Assembly: GCA_964567475.1 (NCBI GenBank)
Contig: CAZMMV010000001.1
Span: forward strand, 5,941 to 69,940
From: CAZMMV01 sp964567475
GTDB lineage: Bacteria; Bacillota; Clostridia; Tissierellales; Tissierellaceae
Length of the DNA: 64,000 nucleotides
Reading direction: 5' to 3'
Under the pieces are notes generated by a model, which saw only the letters and a program-made list of their open reading frames with translations, was not told where the DNA came from and did no database searches. Shown in pieces: positions 16,527 through 24,676 of the stretch. Position numbers and translations under genes: made by a program. The first letter of the stretch is position 1. The number at the start of each line of letters is the position of its first letter.

Positions 16527-17774
16527 CTATTTTGTTAAAAACTCTTTCCTTGATTCTTTCGGTACTAAACTTCCTCCTGTACCCCAACACATATGAGTAA
16601 TATTTTCATCCTTATATTTAGATGAAGTAAAAATAGGTCCTGAGAATCCTGCAAGGGCAGAAGGTTCTAAAAATATATCCTCTTCTTCATATAGAGACTG
16701 TAAAAAGCTATATAATTTTTCATCCTTAATTGTAAATACTCCTGTTAAAAGTTTTTCCATGATTTTTCCCACAAATGATGAAGGCCTACCTACTGCTAAA
16801 CCATCAGCTGCAGTTTTATTATCTAAGCCTATATCTAGCACTGAAATCTTATCATGTTTTCCACTTGCTAGCCCCAATAACATAGCAGGGGAATGAGTCG
16901 GTTCAGCAAAAAAACATTTTACATTATCTCCATACATTAATTTAAGACCATAAGCCACACCGCCAGGGCCTCCACCTACTCCACAGGGTAAGTAAACAAA
17001 TAAAGGATGTTCTTTATCTACTCTAATCTTCATATCTTGTAATTGTTTTTTAACCCTAATACCTCCAACTGTATACCCTAAAAACAAATCTCTAGAATTT
17101 TCATCATCTATGAAGTGACTCTTTGGATCACTATCAGATAATCTTCTTCCTTCTTCAACTGCCTTGGAATAATCTGATGAATATTCTACAACCTTTGCCC
17201 CTTTTTCCCTAAGCATGTCTTTCTTCCATTGTTTTGCATCTGAAGACATATGGACTATTACATTAAACCCTAGCTTAGCACTGATTATTCCAATACTAAG
17301 GCCTAGATTGCCAGTACTACCTACTTGAATAGTATATTTGGAAAAAAACTCCCTAATTTCTTTATTATCAAGTTTACTATAATCATCATCTATATATATT
17401 AATTTTTCTTTTAAAGCCAATTCCTCTGCGTGTTTTAAAACTTCATAAATACCACCACGTGCTTTTATAGAGCCAGCAATAGCAAGCAAGTCATCTCTTT
17501 TCAATATAATATTTCCGTAAATCTTAGTATCAAAATCTTTCTCCATTCTATACTTCATATTATTTATCTTATTAATAGGAGACTCAATTATACCATTTTC
17601 TACCTCTGGAAATACCTTTTCTAAATAAGGTGCAAATCTTTTAAGTCGAGCCTCTGCATCTAAAACTTCTTCCATTATTATAGGTAAACTATCTTTAATA
17701 TTTTCAAATTCAGTATACTTTGGGTTATACCATATTGTTTCTTTTAAAGATTTTAATTCATTAATTATTTCCAT
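16527..17774 (-). CDS. dsdA: D-serine ammonia-lyase
   Basis: A 415-residue PLP enzyme that converts D-serine to pyruvate and ammonia. The Schiff-base lysine is K104 in AIAGSIKARGGIYEVL, the DsdA signature. The phosphate-binding glycine loop is GCGVGGGPGGVAYGLK, and a C-terminal CWGTGGSLVP block completes the family pattern. Length agrees with the family (about 440 in E. coli). It stands alone between terminators, without a dsdC-type regulator. The enzyme would let the cell use or detoxify D-serine from peptidoglycan or racemisation. Confidence 0.92.
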   Translation of the reverse strand: MEIINELKSLKETIWYNPKYTEFENIKDSLPIIMEEVLDAEARLKRFAPYLEKVFPEVENGIIESPINKINNMKYRMEKDFDTKIYGNIILKRDDLLAIAGSIKARGGIYEVLKHAEELALKEKLIYIDDDYSKLDNKEIREFFSKYTIQVGSTGNLGLSIGIISAKLGFNVIVHMSSDAKQWKKDMLREKGAKVVEYSSDYSKAVEEGRRLSDSDPKSHFIDDENSRDLFLGYTVGGIRVKKQLQDMKIRVDKEHPLFVYLPCGVGGGPGGVAYGLKLMYGDNVKCFFAEPTHSPAMLLGLASGKHDKISVLDIGLDNKTAADGLAVGRPSSFVGKIMEKLLTGVFTIKDEKLYSFLQSLYEEEDIFLEPSALAGFSGPIFTSSKYKDENITHMCWGTGGSLVPKESRKEFLTK

Positions 17775-17799
17775 TTATATATCACCTATCCTTATAAAT

Positions 17800-17833
17800 A
17801 AATATGCTATACCATTTATAGTATAGCATATTT
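17800..17833. terminator. Terminator of the MATE/TetR operon
   Basis: A 13-bp perfect stem (AAATATGCTATAC / GTATAGCATATTT) about 50 bp beyond the TetR stop and just upstream of the dsdA ribosome site. Confidence 0.65.
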
Positions 17834-17885
17834 GTTTCCATTTGAGGCTAAGAATATAAGCCTTTGCTTATTTCAAATCCTTTTC

Positions 17886-18446
17886 CTATTCAAAAAATCC
17901 CACTATTCCACTATATATATACTCTATATTACTTGTCTTATCTTCTGGATAATAATCAATTAGCATAGTTATGTTTATAAGTAAAGTATATACTATCTTA
18001 TCCAGTATATTTTCATCATCTTTGAACTGTTTTTTTATCTTGATACTTTTAAATATTTCTTTGATATTATTCTTTATCTTTCTTTCAATATTTTCCATAG
18101 ATTTATTACCTTTTAATTCTTTTTCTTTTCTAACCTGAATCCCCATACATCTTCTATCTAAAATTTCTTCATAAATAAGTGTTAAAGAAGACTTCAATTT
18201 TATTTTCCCATCTATATTCTTACTTAATATCTCATCTAGTTTCTCAAATGTATCATTCCAACTATTTTCTAATACAGAAATATATAATTCATTTTTATTA
18301 GAAAAATAATTATATAGTGTCCCCACAGCTATATCTGCCCTATTTGAAATTTCTTTCATATTTACATGTTCATAGCCTTTTTCATAAAATAATTCTTTTG
18401 CTGATAGAAATATTTTATCTTCTATATTAAATATTAGCTTTGGCAT
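17886..18446 (-). CDS. TetR-family repressor of the MATE operon
   Basis: A 186-residue protein with an N-terminal TetR helix-turn-helix (YEHVNMKEISNRADIAVGTLYNYFSNKNELY) and an all-helical C-terminal ligand/dimer domain. Its ATG lies inside the end of the MATE gene (13-bp overlap), so translation is coupled. Two tandem palindromes in the MATE promoter are the likely binding sites, which would make the operon autoregulated and inducible by a pump substrate. This is inferred from position and operator geometry. Confidence 0.9.
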   Translation of the reverse strand: MPKLIFNIEDKIFLSAKELFYEKGYEHVNMKEISNRADIAVGTLYNYFSNKNELYISVLENSWNDTFEKLDEILSKNIDGKIKLKSSLTLIYEEILDRRCMGIQVRKEKELKGNKSMENIERKIKNNIKEIFKSIKIKKQFKDDENILDKIVYTLLINITMLIDYYPEDKTSNIEYIYSGIVGFFE

Positions 18447-19888
18447 TTTATTTCTCTTAGCCTTTCTATACTTTTCTTCTCTTCAATAGATATTTCTTTT
18501 TTAATTGCATATGCAAATACACCTGTTAAAACAATAGAAAGCATATCTGCTATCGGCTGTGCTGACATAATACCTGCTAAGCCTGCTGGCATTTTATATG
18601 GGAACAAATTTATTATAAATGATAATTGACCACTATAAGCTTCAAATATTCTAGGGAAAAATACAAGTAAAGGAATAAAGAAAACTCCCTGTCTCACTAC
18701 TGCTAAAGTTGCTGCTTGTTTTCCCTTGCCAAAACTTTGAAATAATCCTGTGTTTATCATCATATAGCCTATCAAAGGCAAAAATATATTATATGCTAAT
18801 AAGTTATTTACTCCGTATTCAATTACCTTTTGATCCTTTGAAAATACCTTCATAAATGACTCTGGGAAAAGTATCAATATTAGAGCTGCTAAAAATCCAA
18901 AAGACATAAGCCATTTAATTGATATACTTAATCCTTCACGAACTCTTTTATAATTCCTTGCACCATAATTATATGCTGCAAATGGTTGAAATCCTTGATT
19001 GTATCCCATCATTACAAACAATGGTAACATGGTTATTTTAAGTGTAATTCCTATTGCCGCAAGTGCATCTTCTCCATAAGATGATGCTGCAACATTTTGT
19101 ATGCTAAATGCCATACTAGATAAAAACTGCATAAAAAATACAGGTAATCCAATTTTAAATATCTCTTTATATATATAGCTTTCCCTACTTATATTCGCTT
19201 TACTCATATTAACATATGAGTCCTTTGCTAAAAAATACTTTAAAAGATATATTGTAGAAACCACCTGACCTAGCACAGTTGCTATAGCAGCTCCTTGAAG
19301 TCCTAATTTAAATTTAAATATAAATATTGGATCAAATATTATATTTAAAATCGCACCTATTATTAATGCATTCATACTATATTTTGCATTTCCTTCTGCT
19401 CTCACTATATTATTTAAAGTCATATTTATTACTGTAAATATACTTCCACCTATTATCCAAGTTGAATAGCTTTTCCCTGGCAATAGTACTGACTCTGTAG
19501 CTCCCATTAACTTTAGTATAGGCTCCAAAAACAATAAAACAAATACTGTTACAATTATAGCTATTATAATTGCTAAAAACAGTGCTGTAGATGCTGTCTT
19601 ATCAGCCTTTTCTTTCTCTCCTGCACCTAAACTTCTAGAAATATATGATGCTGATCCAACACCTACCATTTGTCCCATTGCTGAAACAATCATAAATAAT
19701 GGAAATGCTACTGATACTGCTCCCATAGCAGCTGTATCATTTAACATGCCCACAAATAATGTATCTACAAAATTATAAATAGCATTTATTATTGTTGCTA
19801 CTATAGTTGGAATTGCCAATGTTAAAAGTGCCTTTTTAATCGGCCCCTCTGCCATTAAACTAGTTCTACTTTTTGCTTCACTACTCAT
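18434..19888 (-). CDS. MATE-family multidrug efflux transporter
   Basis: A 484-residue membrane protein with about twelve segments in two homologous halves. Family blocks include KALLTLAIPTIVATIINAIYN, VGVGSASYISRSLGAG and the second-half GYNQGFQPFAAYNYGA. MATE proteins expel cationic drugs or metabolites by Na+ or H+ antiport. It is the first gene of a two-gene operon with its own TetR repressor, from a near-consensus promoter. A second MATE gene, without a regulator, lies at 26.9-28.3 kb. Confidence 0.93.
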   Translation of the reverse strand: MSSEAKSRTSLMAEGPIKKALLTLAIPTIVATIINAIYNFVDTLFVGMLNDTAAMGAVSVAFPLFMIVSAMGQMVGVGSASYISRSLGAGEKEKADKTASTALFLAIIIAIIVTVFVLLFLEPILKLMGATESVLLPGKSYSTWIIGGSIFTVINMTLNNIVRAEGNAKYSMNALIIGAILNIIFDPIFIFKFKLGLQGAAIATVLGQVVSTIYLLKYFLAKDSYVNMSKANISRESYIYKEIFKIGLPVFFMQFLSSMAFSIQNVAASSYGEDALAAIGITLKITMLPLFVMMGYNQGFQPFAAYNYGARNYKRVREGLSISIKWLMSFGFLAALILILFPESFMKVFSKDQKVIEYGVNNLLAYNIFLPLIGYMMINTGLFQSFGKGKQAATLAVVRQGVFFIPLLVFFPRIFEAYSGQLSFIINLFPYKMPAGLAGIMSAQPIADMLSIVLTGVFAYAIKKEISIEEKKSIERLREIKCQS

Positions 19889-19911
19889 TTAATCATCTCC
19901 TAATATATATA

Positions 19912-19946
19912 ATGAACCCGCATTCATATAATGAACACTTATTCAG
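19912..19946. promoter_or_regulatory. Two tandem TetR operator candidates
   Basis: Two imperfect 16-bp palindromes, ATGAAC-CCGC-ATTCAT (19912-19927) and ATGAAC-ACTT-ATTCAG (19931-19946), share half-sites and spacing and are offset by 19 bp. The second overlaps the -10 box of the MATE promoter and the first lies just downstream, an arrangement suited to repression by the TetR protein encoded in the same operon. Confidence 0.65.
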
Positions 19947-19973
19947 TATATTGGTAAAAGTAACTATTGTCAA
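19945..19973 (-). promoter_or_regulatory. Sigma-A promoter of the MATE/TetR operon
   Basis: On the minus strand TTGACA (19968-19973) and TATACT (19945-19950) are separated by 17 bp, a near-perfect sigma-A promoter. It lies 57 bp before the MATE start codon. Confidence 0.8.
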
Positions 19974-19987
19974 CCCTTTTTACATAT

Positions 19988-20033
19988 ACAAAATAAATGA
20001 ACATGGTATGCATACCACGTTCATTTATTTTGT
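19988..20033. repeat. 46-bp near-perfect inverted repeat upstream of the MATE promoter
   Basis: Two 23-bp arms without spacer differ at one base pair. The arms carry the same ATGAAC/GTTCAT half-sites as the TetR operators, here 16 bp apart. It sits 15 bp upstream of the MATE -35 box, between two divergent genes, where a terminator is not expected. It may be a third regulator site, or a terminator left over from a lost gene. Confidence 0.6.
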
Positions 20034-20186
20034 AATTATTTAGTATATATAATGTAAATTATTCGTAATAATAATTTTCTTGTGATTCCAAGTGCAGACT
20101 TGTTATTCCGAGTTATATTGATTATATTTATAATTCTATCACATTTTATAAGCTAATAAATAATATAAGAAATATTTATCTATTAG

Positions 20187-20215
20187 TTATAAAACTCACT
20201 AAATAATGTTATAAT
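20187..20215 (+). promoter_or_regulatory. Candidate promoter of the AIM24 gene
   Basis: TTATAA (20187-20192) and a perfect TATAAT (20210-20215) are separated by 17 bp. The predicted leader is about 80 bases. The rest of the 413-bp region between the MATE and AIM24 genes holds the MATE control region and the 46-bp inverted repeat. Confidence 0.5.
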
Positions 20216-20301
20216 GATGTATAAATAATAAACATAACTATTATGCGACATAAATACCTTACAAAATAGATTTTAAAATAAAAAAAAGGTGGGAAATAAA
20301 T

Positions 20302-21063
20302 ATGTTTAAAATAAGAAATTTTGAAGATAATGATGATGTAAAAATTGTGGAAAAGTTAGGAGCATTTAAGGTAGTAGAATATCAAAGAGATTTAAGTGTA
20401 AACCATTTGACAGCTCAAGCTGCTTATTATGCTTCTGAAATGAATGTTAGAAGAAGACAGTTGGTTTGTGATGTAACCCTTTCCGATATAACAATTCAGG
20501 CAGGAGCTATGCAATGGATGGTAGGTGATGTTAAAGCTACAACAGGACTTAAAGGAGTAGGAGATTTTATTGGAAAAGCTTTTAGAGGAAAGGTCACAAA
20601 TGAATCTGCAATAAAACCCGAATATACAGGAACTGGTATGCTTGTATTAGAGCCAACCTACAAACATATTTTGCTGATTGACGTTGACAACTGGAATGGC
20701 TCAATAATAATTGAAGATGGTCTATTTCTAGCTTGTGATTCAGAATTAAAACATAAAGCTGTTATGAGGTCTAATCTTTCCTCTGCTGCAATGGGCGGGG
20801 AAGGTCTTTTCAACCTTGGACTTTTTGGTGGGGGAATTGTCGCACTTGAATCTTATGTTCCGAGGGAGGAATTAATAGAAATAGAATTGGAAGATAATGA
20901 GCTAAAAATCGACGGTAATATGGCTATTGCTTGGTCTGGTAGCTTAAAATTCACAGTAGAAAGATCTGGCAAAACACTTATGGGTTCAGCCGCTTCAGGA
21001 GAAGGTCTTGTTAATGTATATCGTGGGACAGGAAAAGTTCTAATGGCTCCGGTTCTTCGATAA
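20302..21063 (+). CDS. AIM24-family protein
   Basis: A 253-residue soluble protein of the AIM24/TIGR00266 family. It is rich in beta strands and has the glycine-rich C-terminal block (GEGLFNLGLFGGGIVALES, SGEGLVNVYRGTGKVLMAP) typical of the group. Bacterial members have a trimeric beta-barrel-like fold but no agreed function; the name comes from a yeast mitochondrial protein. RBS AAAGGTGGGAAATAA precedes the ATG. It is monocistronic, with its own promoter and a long terminator hairpin. Confidence 0.8.
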   Translation: MFKIRNFEDNDDVKIVEKLGAFKVVEYQRDLSVNHLTAQAAYYASEMNVRRRQLVCDVTLSDITIQAGAMQWMVGDVKATTGLKGVGDFIGKAFRGKVTNESAIKPEYTGTGMLVLEPTYKHILLIDVDNWNGSIIIEDGLFLACDSELKHKAVMRSNLSSAAMGGEGLFNLGLFGGGIVALESYVPREELIEIELEDNELKIDGNMAIAWSGSLKFTVERSGKTLMGSAASGEGLVNVYRGTGKVLMAPVLR

Positions 21064-21083
21064 AAAAATAGTCTAGTTGATAT

Positions 21084-21149
21084 GATACTTCCAAAGTAGA
21101 CAATCTAATTAATTAAAAATTAGATTATCTACTTGGAGGTATCTTTTTA
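21084..21149 (+). terminator. Long hairpin terminator after the AIM24 gene
   Basis: Arms at 21084-21109 and 21119-21143 pair over about 25 bp with one bulge and a few mismatches, followed by CTTTTTAT. The stem is longer than an average terminator. Confidence 0.65.
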
Positions 21150-21169
21150 TATTATACCCCAAAAATCAA

Positions 21170-21200
21170 ACAAACAAAAAGAACCGTCCCCATTGTTTGT
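21170..21200. repeat. Small inverted repeat around GGGGACGGTTC motif
   Basis: ACAAACAA at 21170-21177 pairs with TTGTTTGT at 21193-21200 around the motif GAACCGTCCCC (GGGGACGGTTC on the minus strand). It lies just beyond the ABC permease stop codon. A related core, GACGGTT followed by TTTTGTTTG, occurs in the helicase terminator at 1120-1161. It may be a member of a dispersed terminator-like repeat family. Confidence 0.35.
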
Positions 21201-21203
21201 AAT

Positions 21204-21863
21204 TTAGAATTCTTTTGCTTCATATATAGCCTTAGATATAAATGATGATATTAAAAATAATATAAAACTAAATACTATAAATATTAATCCTATTATTCCA
21301 AAATCCATAGTCAATACTTTCTTTATAAAACTTAAATTTTTAAGATCTATACTAAATCGTTTCATTATATTAGGAATATTAATAGCTATTAGATATAAAA
21401 CTGTACTAAATATTTGGGCATTTTTTTGATCGTAATATTGAAATGGAATATAAAACGATAAAAATATAAGTATTACAGATGATATTATAAGTATTTCTAA
21501 CAACTCTAAGGGACTTCCCATCATATCATAAAAAGACATCTTAACTATATTTGAAGTTAAATACATTATAGCTAATGCCCCAAAGATATATATAATAATA
21601 GATATATATCTTGATTTTACTATATCAAACTTCTTTACTGGCAAAGATATCATTAATGTATCTGAATTTGATCTTGATTCCTTTGTAATTAGAACATTAT
21701 TAACTAAAAATAAAATAATAATTATAATAAATATATACACATAATTTGATTTATAAACTTCATCTACATAGATTCCAAAAAAGCCTCCAAATACTCCTAT
21801 AGCTGCTATTATTAAATTCATAATACCAAGCAATCTTATATCTTTCATTATAAGTTGTTTCAT
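21204..21863 (-). CDS. ABC-2 type permease (second permease gene of operon)
   Basis: A 219-residue protein with six hydrophobic segments and the block RSNSDTLMISLPVKKFDIVKSRYIS, which recurs as QSLPVTKKDIVISKYIS in the preceding permease. This marks both as ABC-2 permeases of the YtrC/D-like type. It is the last gene of the gntR-ATPase-permease-permease operon (11-bp spacing). The two permeases probably form a heterodimer with the ATPase. The exported substrate, perhaps a lipid, peptide or antibiotic, is unknown. Confidence 0.78.
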   Translation of the reverse strand: MKQLIMKDIRLLGIMNLIIAAIGVFGGFFGIYVDEVYKSNYVYIFIIIIILFLVNNVLITKESRSNSDTLMISLPVKKFDIVKSRYISIIIYIFGALAIMYLTSNIVKMSFYDMMGSPLELLEILIISSVILIFLSFYIPFQYYDQKNAQIFSTVLYLIAINIPNIMKRFSIDLKNLSFIKKVLTMDFGIIGLIFIVFSFILFLISSFISKAIYEAKEF

Positions 21864-21874
21864 TTTAATCCCTC

Positions 21875-22513
21875 CTAATAAAATTTTCGAGTCTTATATA
21901 AAGCTATTGATACAGCCATAGATATAAAATACACTGCTACAATTCCAGCTATTATTGCCAATATATTATAAGCATTGGTAAAATCTAAATTCAAAAACTT
22001 TAAAAATACATCTTCACTAAGTATGATAAAATTTATAATCATTATATAAAAAAACATATTTAAAAAATTTGCCGTCTTAGGCGAAAATCTAAACTGCATT
22101 GGTAATGTTATGGATAGAGCTACTATAGTGAATCCAACTGTTGATAATATGGTTACAATACTAATCTTATCCACATTTACTATGCCAATTAAGCTAATAA
22201 TCCACATATTAATAAATGTATAAATAATTCCTATTATAAGATTTACAAATATAGATATATATTTACTTATGACTATATCCTTTTTAGTTACAGGCAAAGA
22301 CTGTATGAATACATGAGGTTTATCTTTCACTTCATATGCAAAAGGAATTTTTGTAATTATAAAGACAAATGAAAATGTAGAAAAGATAAATATACTATTT
22401 ATATCCCTAGTCCCAAGAATAAATAATATCAGCGGAAAATACATTAATATCATTATGTTGCTAGTCTTATTTGAATAACTAACCAACATATCCTTTTTAA
22501 TTAGATTCAGCAT
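21875..22513 (-). CDS. ABC-2 type permease (first permease gene of operon)
   Basis: A 212-residue protein with six hydrophobic segments. It starts four bases after the ATPase stop codon. Its cytoplasmic loop (PHVFIQSLPVTKKDIVISKYIS) is the coupling-helix-like motif shared with the downstream permease. It should pair with that protein to form the membrane channel of an exporter driven by the ATPase. Confidence 0.78.
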   Translation of the reverse strand: MLNLIKKDMLVSYSNKTSNIMILMYFPLILFILGTRDINSIFIFSTFSFVFIITKIPFAYEVKDKPHVFIQSLPVTKKDIVISKYISIFVNLIIGIIYTFINMWIISLIGIVNVDKISIVTILSTVGFTIVALSITLPMQFRFSPKTANFLNMFFYIMIINFIILSEDVFLKFLNLDFTNAYNILAIIAGIVAVYFISMAVSIALYKTRKFY

Positions 22514-22516
22514 ATT

Positions 22517-23362
22517 CTACCTCCTAACTGTGTAAAACATTATATCCTCAAGGGATGGCTTTTCTATTATTACCTTATCTTTAAATATCTTTTTTATATT
22601 ATCCTTATTATCCGTCAAAGCTTCAAATCCTACATTTGTCTCCCTAATGCCTATAAATTCTTTTCTTGACTTTGAATTTAATAATTCATTGCCACCTTTT
22701 ACTATCACATAAGACTCTAAAATTTTATCTTTAGTTTCTGAAAATACAATTTGTCCATCATTTATAAAGGTTATATAATCAGCTATCTTTTCCAGATCTG
22801 TAGTTATATGAGTAGAGAAAAATATGGATTTATTTTCATCTTGTATTACTTCATAGAGTATATCTAATATTTCCCTTCTAAATATTGGATCAAGGCCTGA
22901 TGTTGGCTCATCCATTATTATTAGATCTGCATTATGAGATAAAGCTAGACTTAAAGAAAACTTCATCTTCATTCCTTTAGAAAGTTTTTTTATCTTCAAC
23001 TTATCATCTAGGGAAAAATCTTTTATATACTTTTGAAATATTTCCTCATTCCATTCAGTATAAAATGGGGCAACTATATTTTTCATCTGCCTAATAGTCA
23101 AATCCTCATAGAAATGTGATTCATCATATACAAATCCTATTCTATTCTTTATCTCTTTTTCAAATTTTATATTATCCCGACCAAATATTTCTATACTACC
23201 AGAATCTCTTTTAAATATATTCATTATTAACTTTATAGTAGTAGTCTTACCTGAACCATTTGGTCCAATAAATCCCATTATATATCCTGGTTCCAAATTA
23301 AATGACACATCTTTTAATCTAAAGTTTTTAAATTCTTTAGTTAAATTCTTTACTTTTAGCAT
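22517..23362 (-). CDS. ABC transporter ATP-binding protein
   Basis: A 281-residue ATPase with Walker A GPNGSGKT, Q-loop region (IGFVYDESHFYEDL), signature LSKGMKMKFSLSLALS, Walker B LIIMDEPTSGLDP and the H-loop FFSTHIT. The C-terminal 70 residues are an extra domain common in YtrB/BcrA-type exporter ATPases. Its start overlaps the end of the GntR gene by seven bases, so expression is coupled to the regulator. Confidence 0.92.
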   Translation of the reverse strand: MLKVKNLTKEFKNFRLKDVSFNLEPGYIMGFIGPNGSGKTTTIKLIMNIFKRDSGSIEIFGRDNIKFEKEIKNRIGFVYDESHFYEDLTIRQMKNIVAPFYTEWNEEIFQKYIKDFSLDDKLKIKKLSKGMKMKFSLSLALSHNADLIIMDEPTSGLDPIFRREILDILYEVIQDENKSIFFSTHITTDLEKIADYITFINDGQIVFSETKDKILESYVIVKGGNELLNSKSRKEFIGIRETNVGFEALTDNKDNIKKIFKDKVIIEKPSLEDIMFYTVRR

Positions 23363-23739
23363 CTTGTTTCCTCCTCAAATAAAATTTGAAGCATTAATTC
23401 TATTTCTTTGTATTTTAATCCTAGAATTTTTGATTCCTTTACTACTTCTATTAATTTATCTTCTATTATTTTTAACTTCTTTTCCTTCATTAATTCTTTA
23501 TTTTGCATTGCAACAAAAGAACCTTTTCCCTGCATAGTTTCTATAAAAGCTTCTTTTTCTAATTCTTCATAGGCCCTTTTAGTAGTGATTACTGAAATCT
23601 GCAAATCCCTGGCAAGCCCCCTTATAGATGGAAGTTGCTCGCCTACATCTAAATCGCCTTTTATTATCATAGCTTTTATCTGACTAGATATCTGTTCATA
23701 TATAGGTTCATTTGATGCATTTGATATAATAATTCTCAT
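23356..23739 (-). CDS. GntR-family (YtrA subfamily) transcriptional regulator
   Basis: About 127 residues: a GntR winged helix-turn-helix (EPIYEQISSQIKAMIIKGDLDVGEQLPSIRGLARDLQISVITTKRAYEELE) followed by a short helical tail instead of a ligand domain, as in YtrA. This subfamily represses ABC-transporter operons and often responds to cell-envelope stress. A longer frame begins at 23823 but would include the promoter; the ATG at 23739 follows GAGGTGGAAT. It heads the operon and probably represses its own promoter. Confidence 0.9.
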   Translation of the reverse strand: MRIIISNASNEPIYEQISSQIKAMIIKGDLDVGEQLPSIRGLARDLQISVITTKRAYEELEKEAFIETMQGKGSFVAMQNKELMKEKKLKIIEDKLIEVVKESKILGLKYKEIELMLQILFEEETRC

Positions 23740-23769
23740 ATTCCACCTCGCTTTTATCTTCACCATGTA

Positions 23770-23823
23770 TATACTGTTCATATCCAATATATACAGTATA
23801 GATATAATTATAGTTATTGTCAA
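23770..23823 (-). promoter_or_regulatory. Promoter and operator of the gntR-ABC operon
   Basis: On the minus strand TTGACA (23818-23823) and TATACT (23795-23800) are 17 bp apart. The -10 box is part of one arm of an inverted repeat TATACTGT-N15-ACAGTATA (23770-23777 and 23793-23800). Dyads of this kind are typical YtrA-type operators. Confidence 0.75.
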
Positions 23824-23888
23824 TAATAAATATTATATAAAATTATTTAATACACAATCCAAAATATTTCAATTCCAATATTTTTTAT

Positions 23889-23937
23889 AAAAAAAGCTAT
23901 TACAAAAATATTAATAATTTTGTAATAGCTTTTTATT
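23889..23937. terminator. Terminator at the end of the thi-ribB operon
   Basis: Stem AAAAAGCTATTACAAAA with its complement around a ten-base loop, and a T run on the minus strand, about 80 bp beyond the ribB stop codon. Confidence 0.75.
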
Positions 23938-24017
23938 TATATTCATAAATAATAATATCAAATATTTATCTTATCTTGATAGATGTTGCTAGGTATTTAT
24001 GATTTAGTTGTATTTCT

Positions 24018-24650
24018 TTAATATGCCAGCATTTTTTCATTAAGCTTTTCTTTCTTTGTCCTATAATCAATTAAATCTTCAATTGATATAATCTTAAAAT
24101 TAAACCTTTTACAATACTCTATTAAATCGTCTCTTCTGGCTAATGTACCATCTTCATTCAATATTTCACACAAAACTCCTGCTGGGTAAAGATCTGCTAA
24201 TCTTGCCAAATCTACAGCCGCTTCAGTATGTCCCTCTCTTTCTAAAACTCCTCCACATCTAGCTTTCAAAGGAAAGACATGTCCAGGTCTTTTAAAATCC
24301 TTATAAGAAGAATCTTTATCTAATACTTTTTTAATAGTTAACGCTCTAGCTTTTGTTGAAATACCAGTTCCTGAATTGATATGATCTATTGAAACTGTAA
24401 AAGCAGCTTCCTCTTCACCTAAATTTCCTTTTACCATTTGTTTAATATCTAAATCCTCTAGCCTTTCTTTGCATACAGGCATACATACAAGTCCACGACC
24501 ATACTTAGTCATGAAGTTTATCTTTTCTGCGGTTACCTTTTCTGCTGCTATTACCAAATCTCCTTCATTTTCTCTATCTTCATTATCTACAACTACAACA
24601 AAATTTCCTTTTCTTATTTCTTCAATAGCCTCATCAATATCATCAAACAC
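24018..24650 (-). CDS. ribB: 3,4-dihydroxy-2-butanone 4-phosphate synthase
   Basis: A 210-residue DHBP synthase, which turns ribulose 5-phosphate into the four-carbon riboflavin precursor. Signature residues are in VVVVDNEDRENEGDLVIAAE, RPGHVFPLKA and GHTEAAVDLARLA. Firmicutes often fuse this domain to GTP cyclohydrolase II (RibBA); here the protein ends at the linker (EDLIDYRTKKEKL), as in stand-alone RibB. The start is GTG behind AGAGGTAGG. It lies 26 bp after the ThiH-ThiE remnant with no promoter or terminator between, so it is probably read from the TPP-riboswitch transcript. Confidence 0.92.
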   Translation of the reverse strand: MFDDIDEAIEEIRKGNFVVVVDNEDRENEGDLVIAAEKVTAEKINFMTKYGRGLVCMPVCKERLEDLDIKQMVKGNLGEEEAAFTVSIDHINSGTGISTKARALTIKKVLDKDSSYKDFKRPGHVFPLKARCGGVLEREGHTEAAVDLARLADLYPAGVLCEILNEDGTLARRDDLIEYCKRFNFKIISIEDLIDYRTKKEKLNEKMLAY

Positions 24651-24676
24651 TGTTTCCTACCTCTTATAAAATATCT

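Noticed and set aside
23740..23823. N-terminal extension of the GntR regulator
   Set aside because: It would run through the -35/-10 boxes and operator; a good ribosome site precedes the ATG at 23739.
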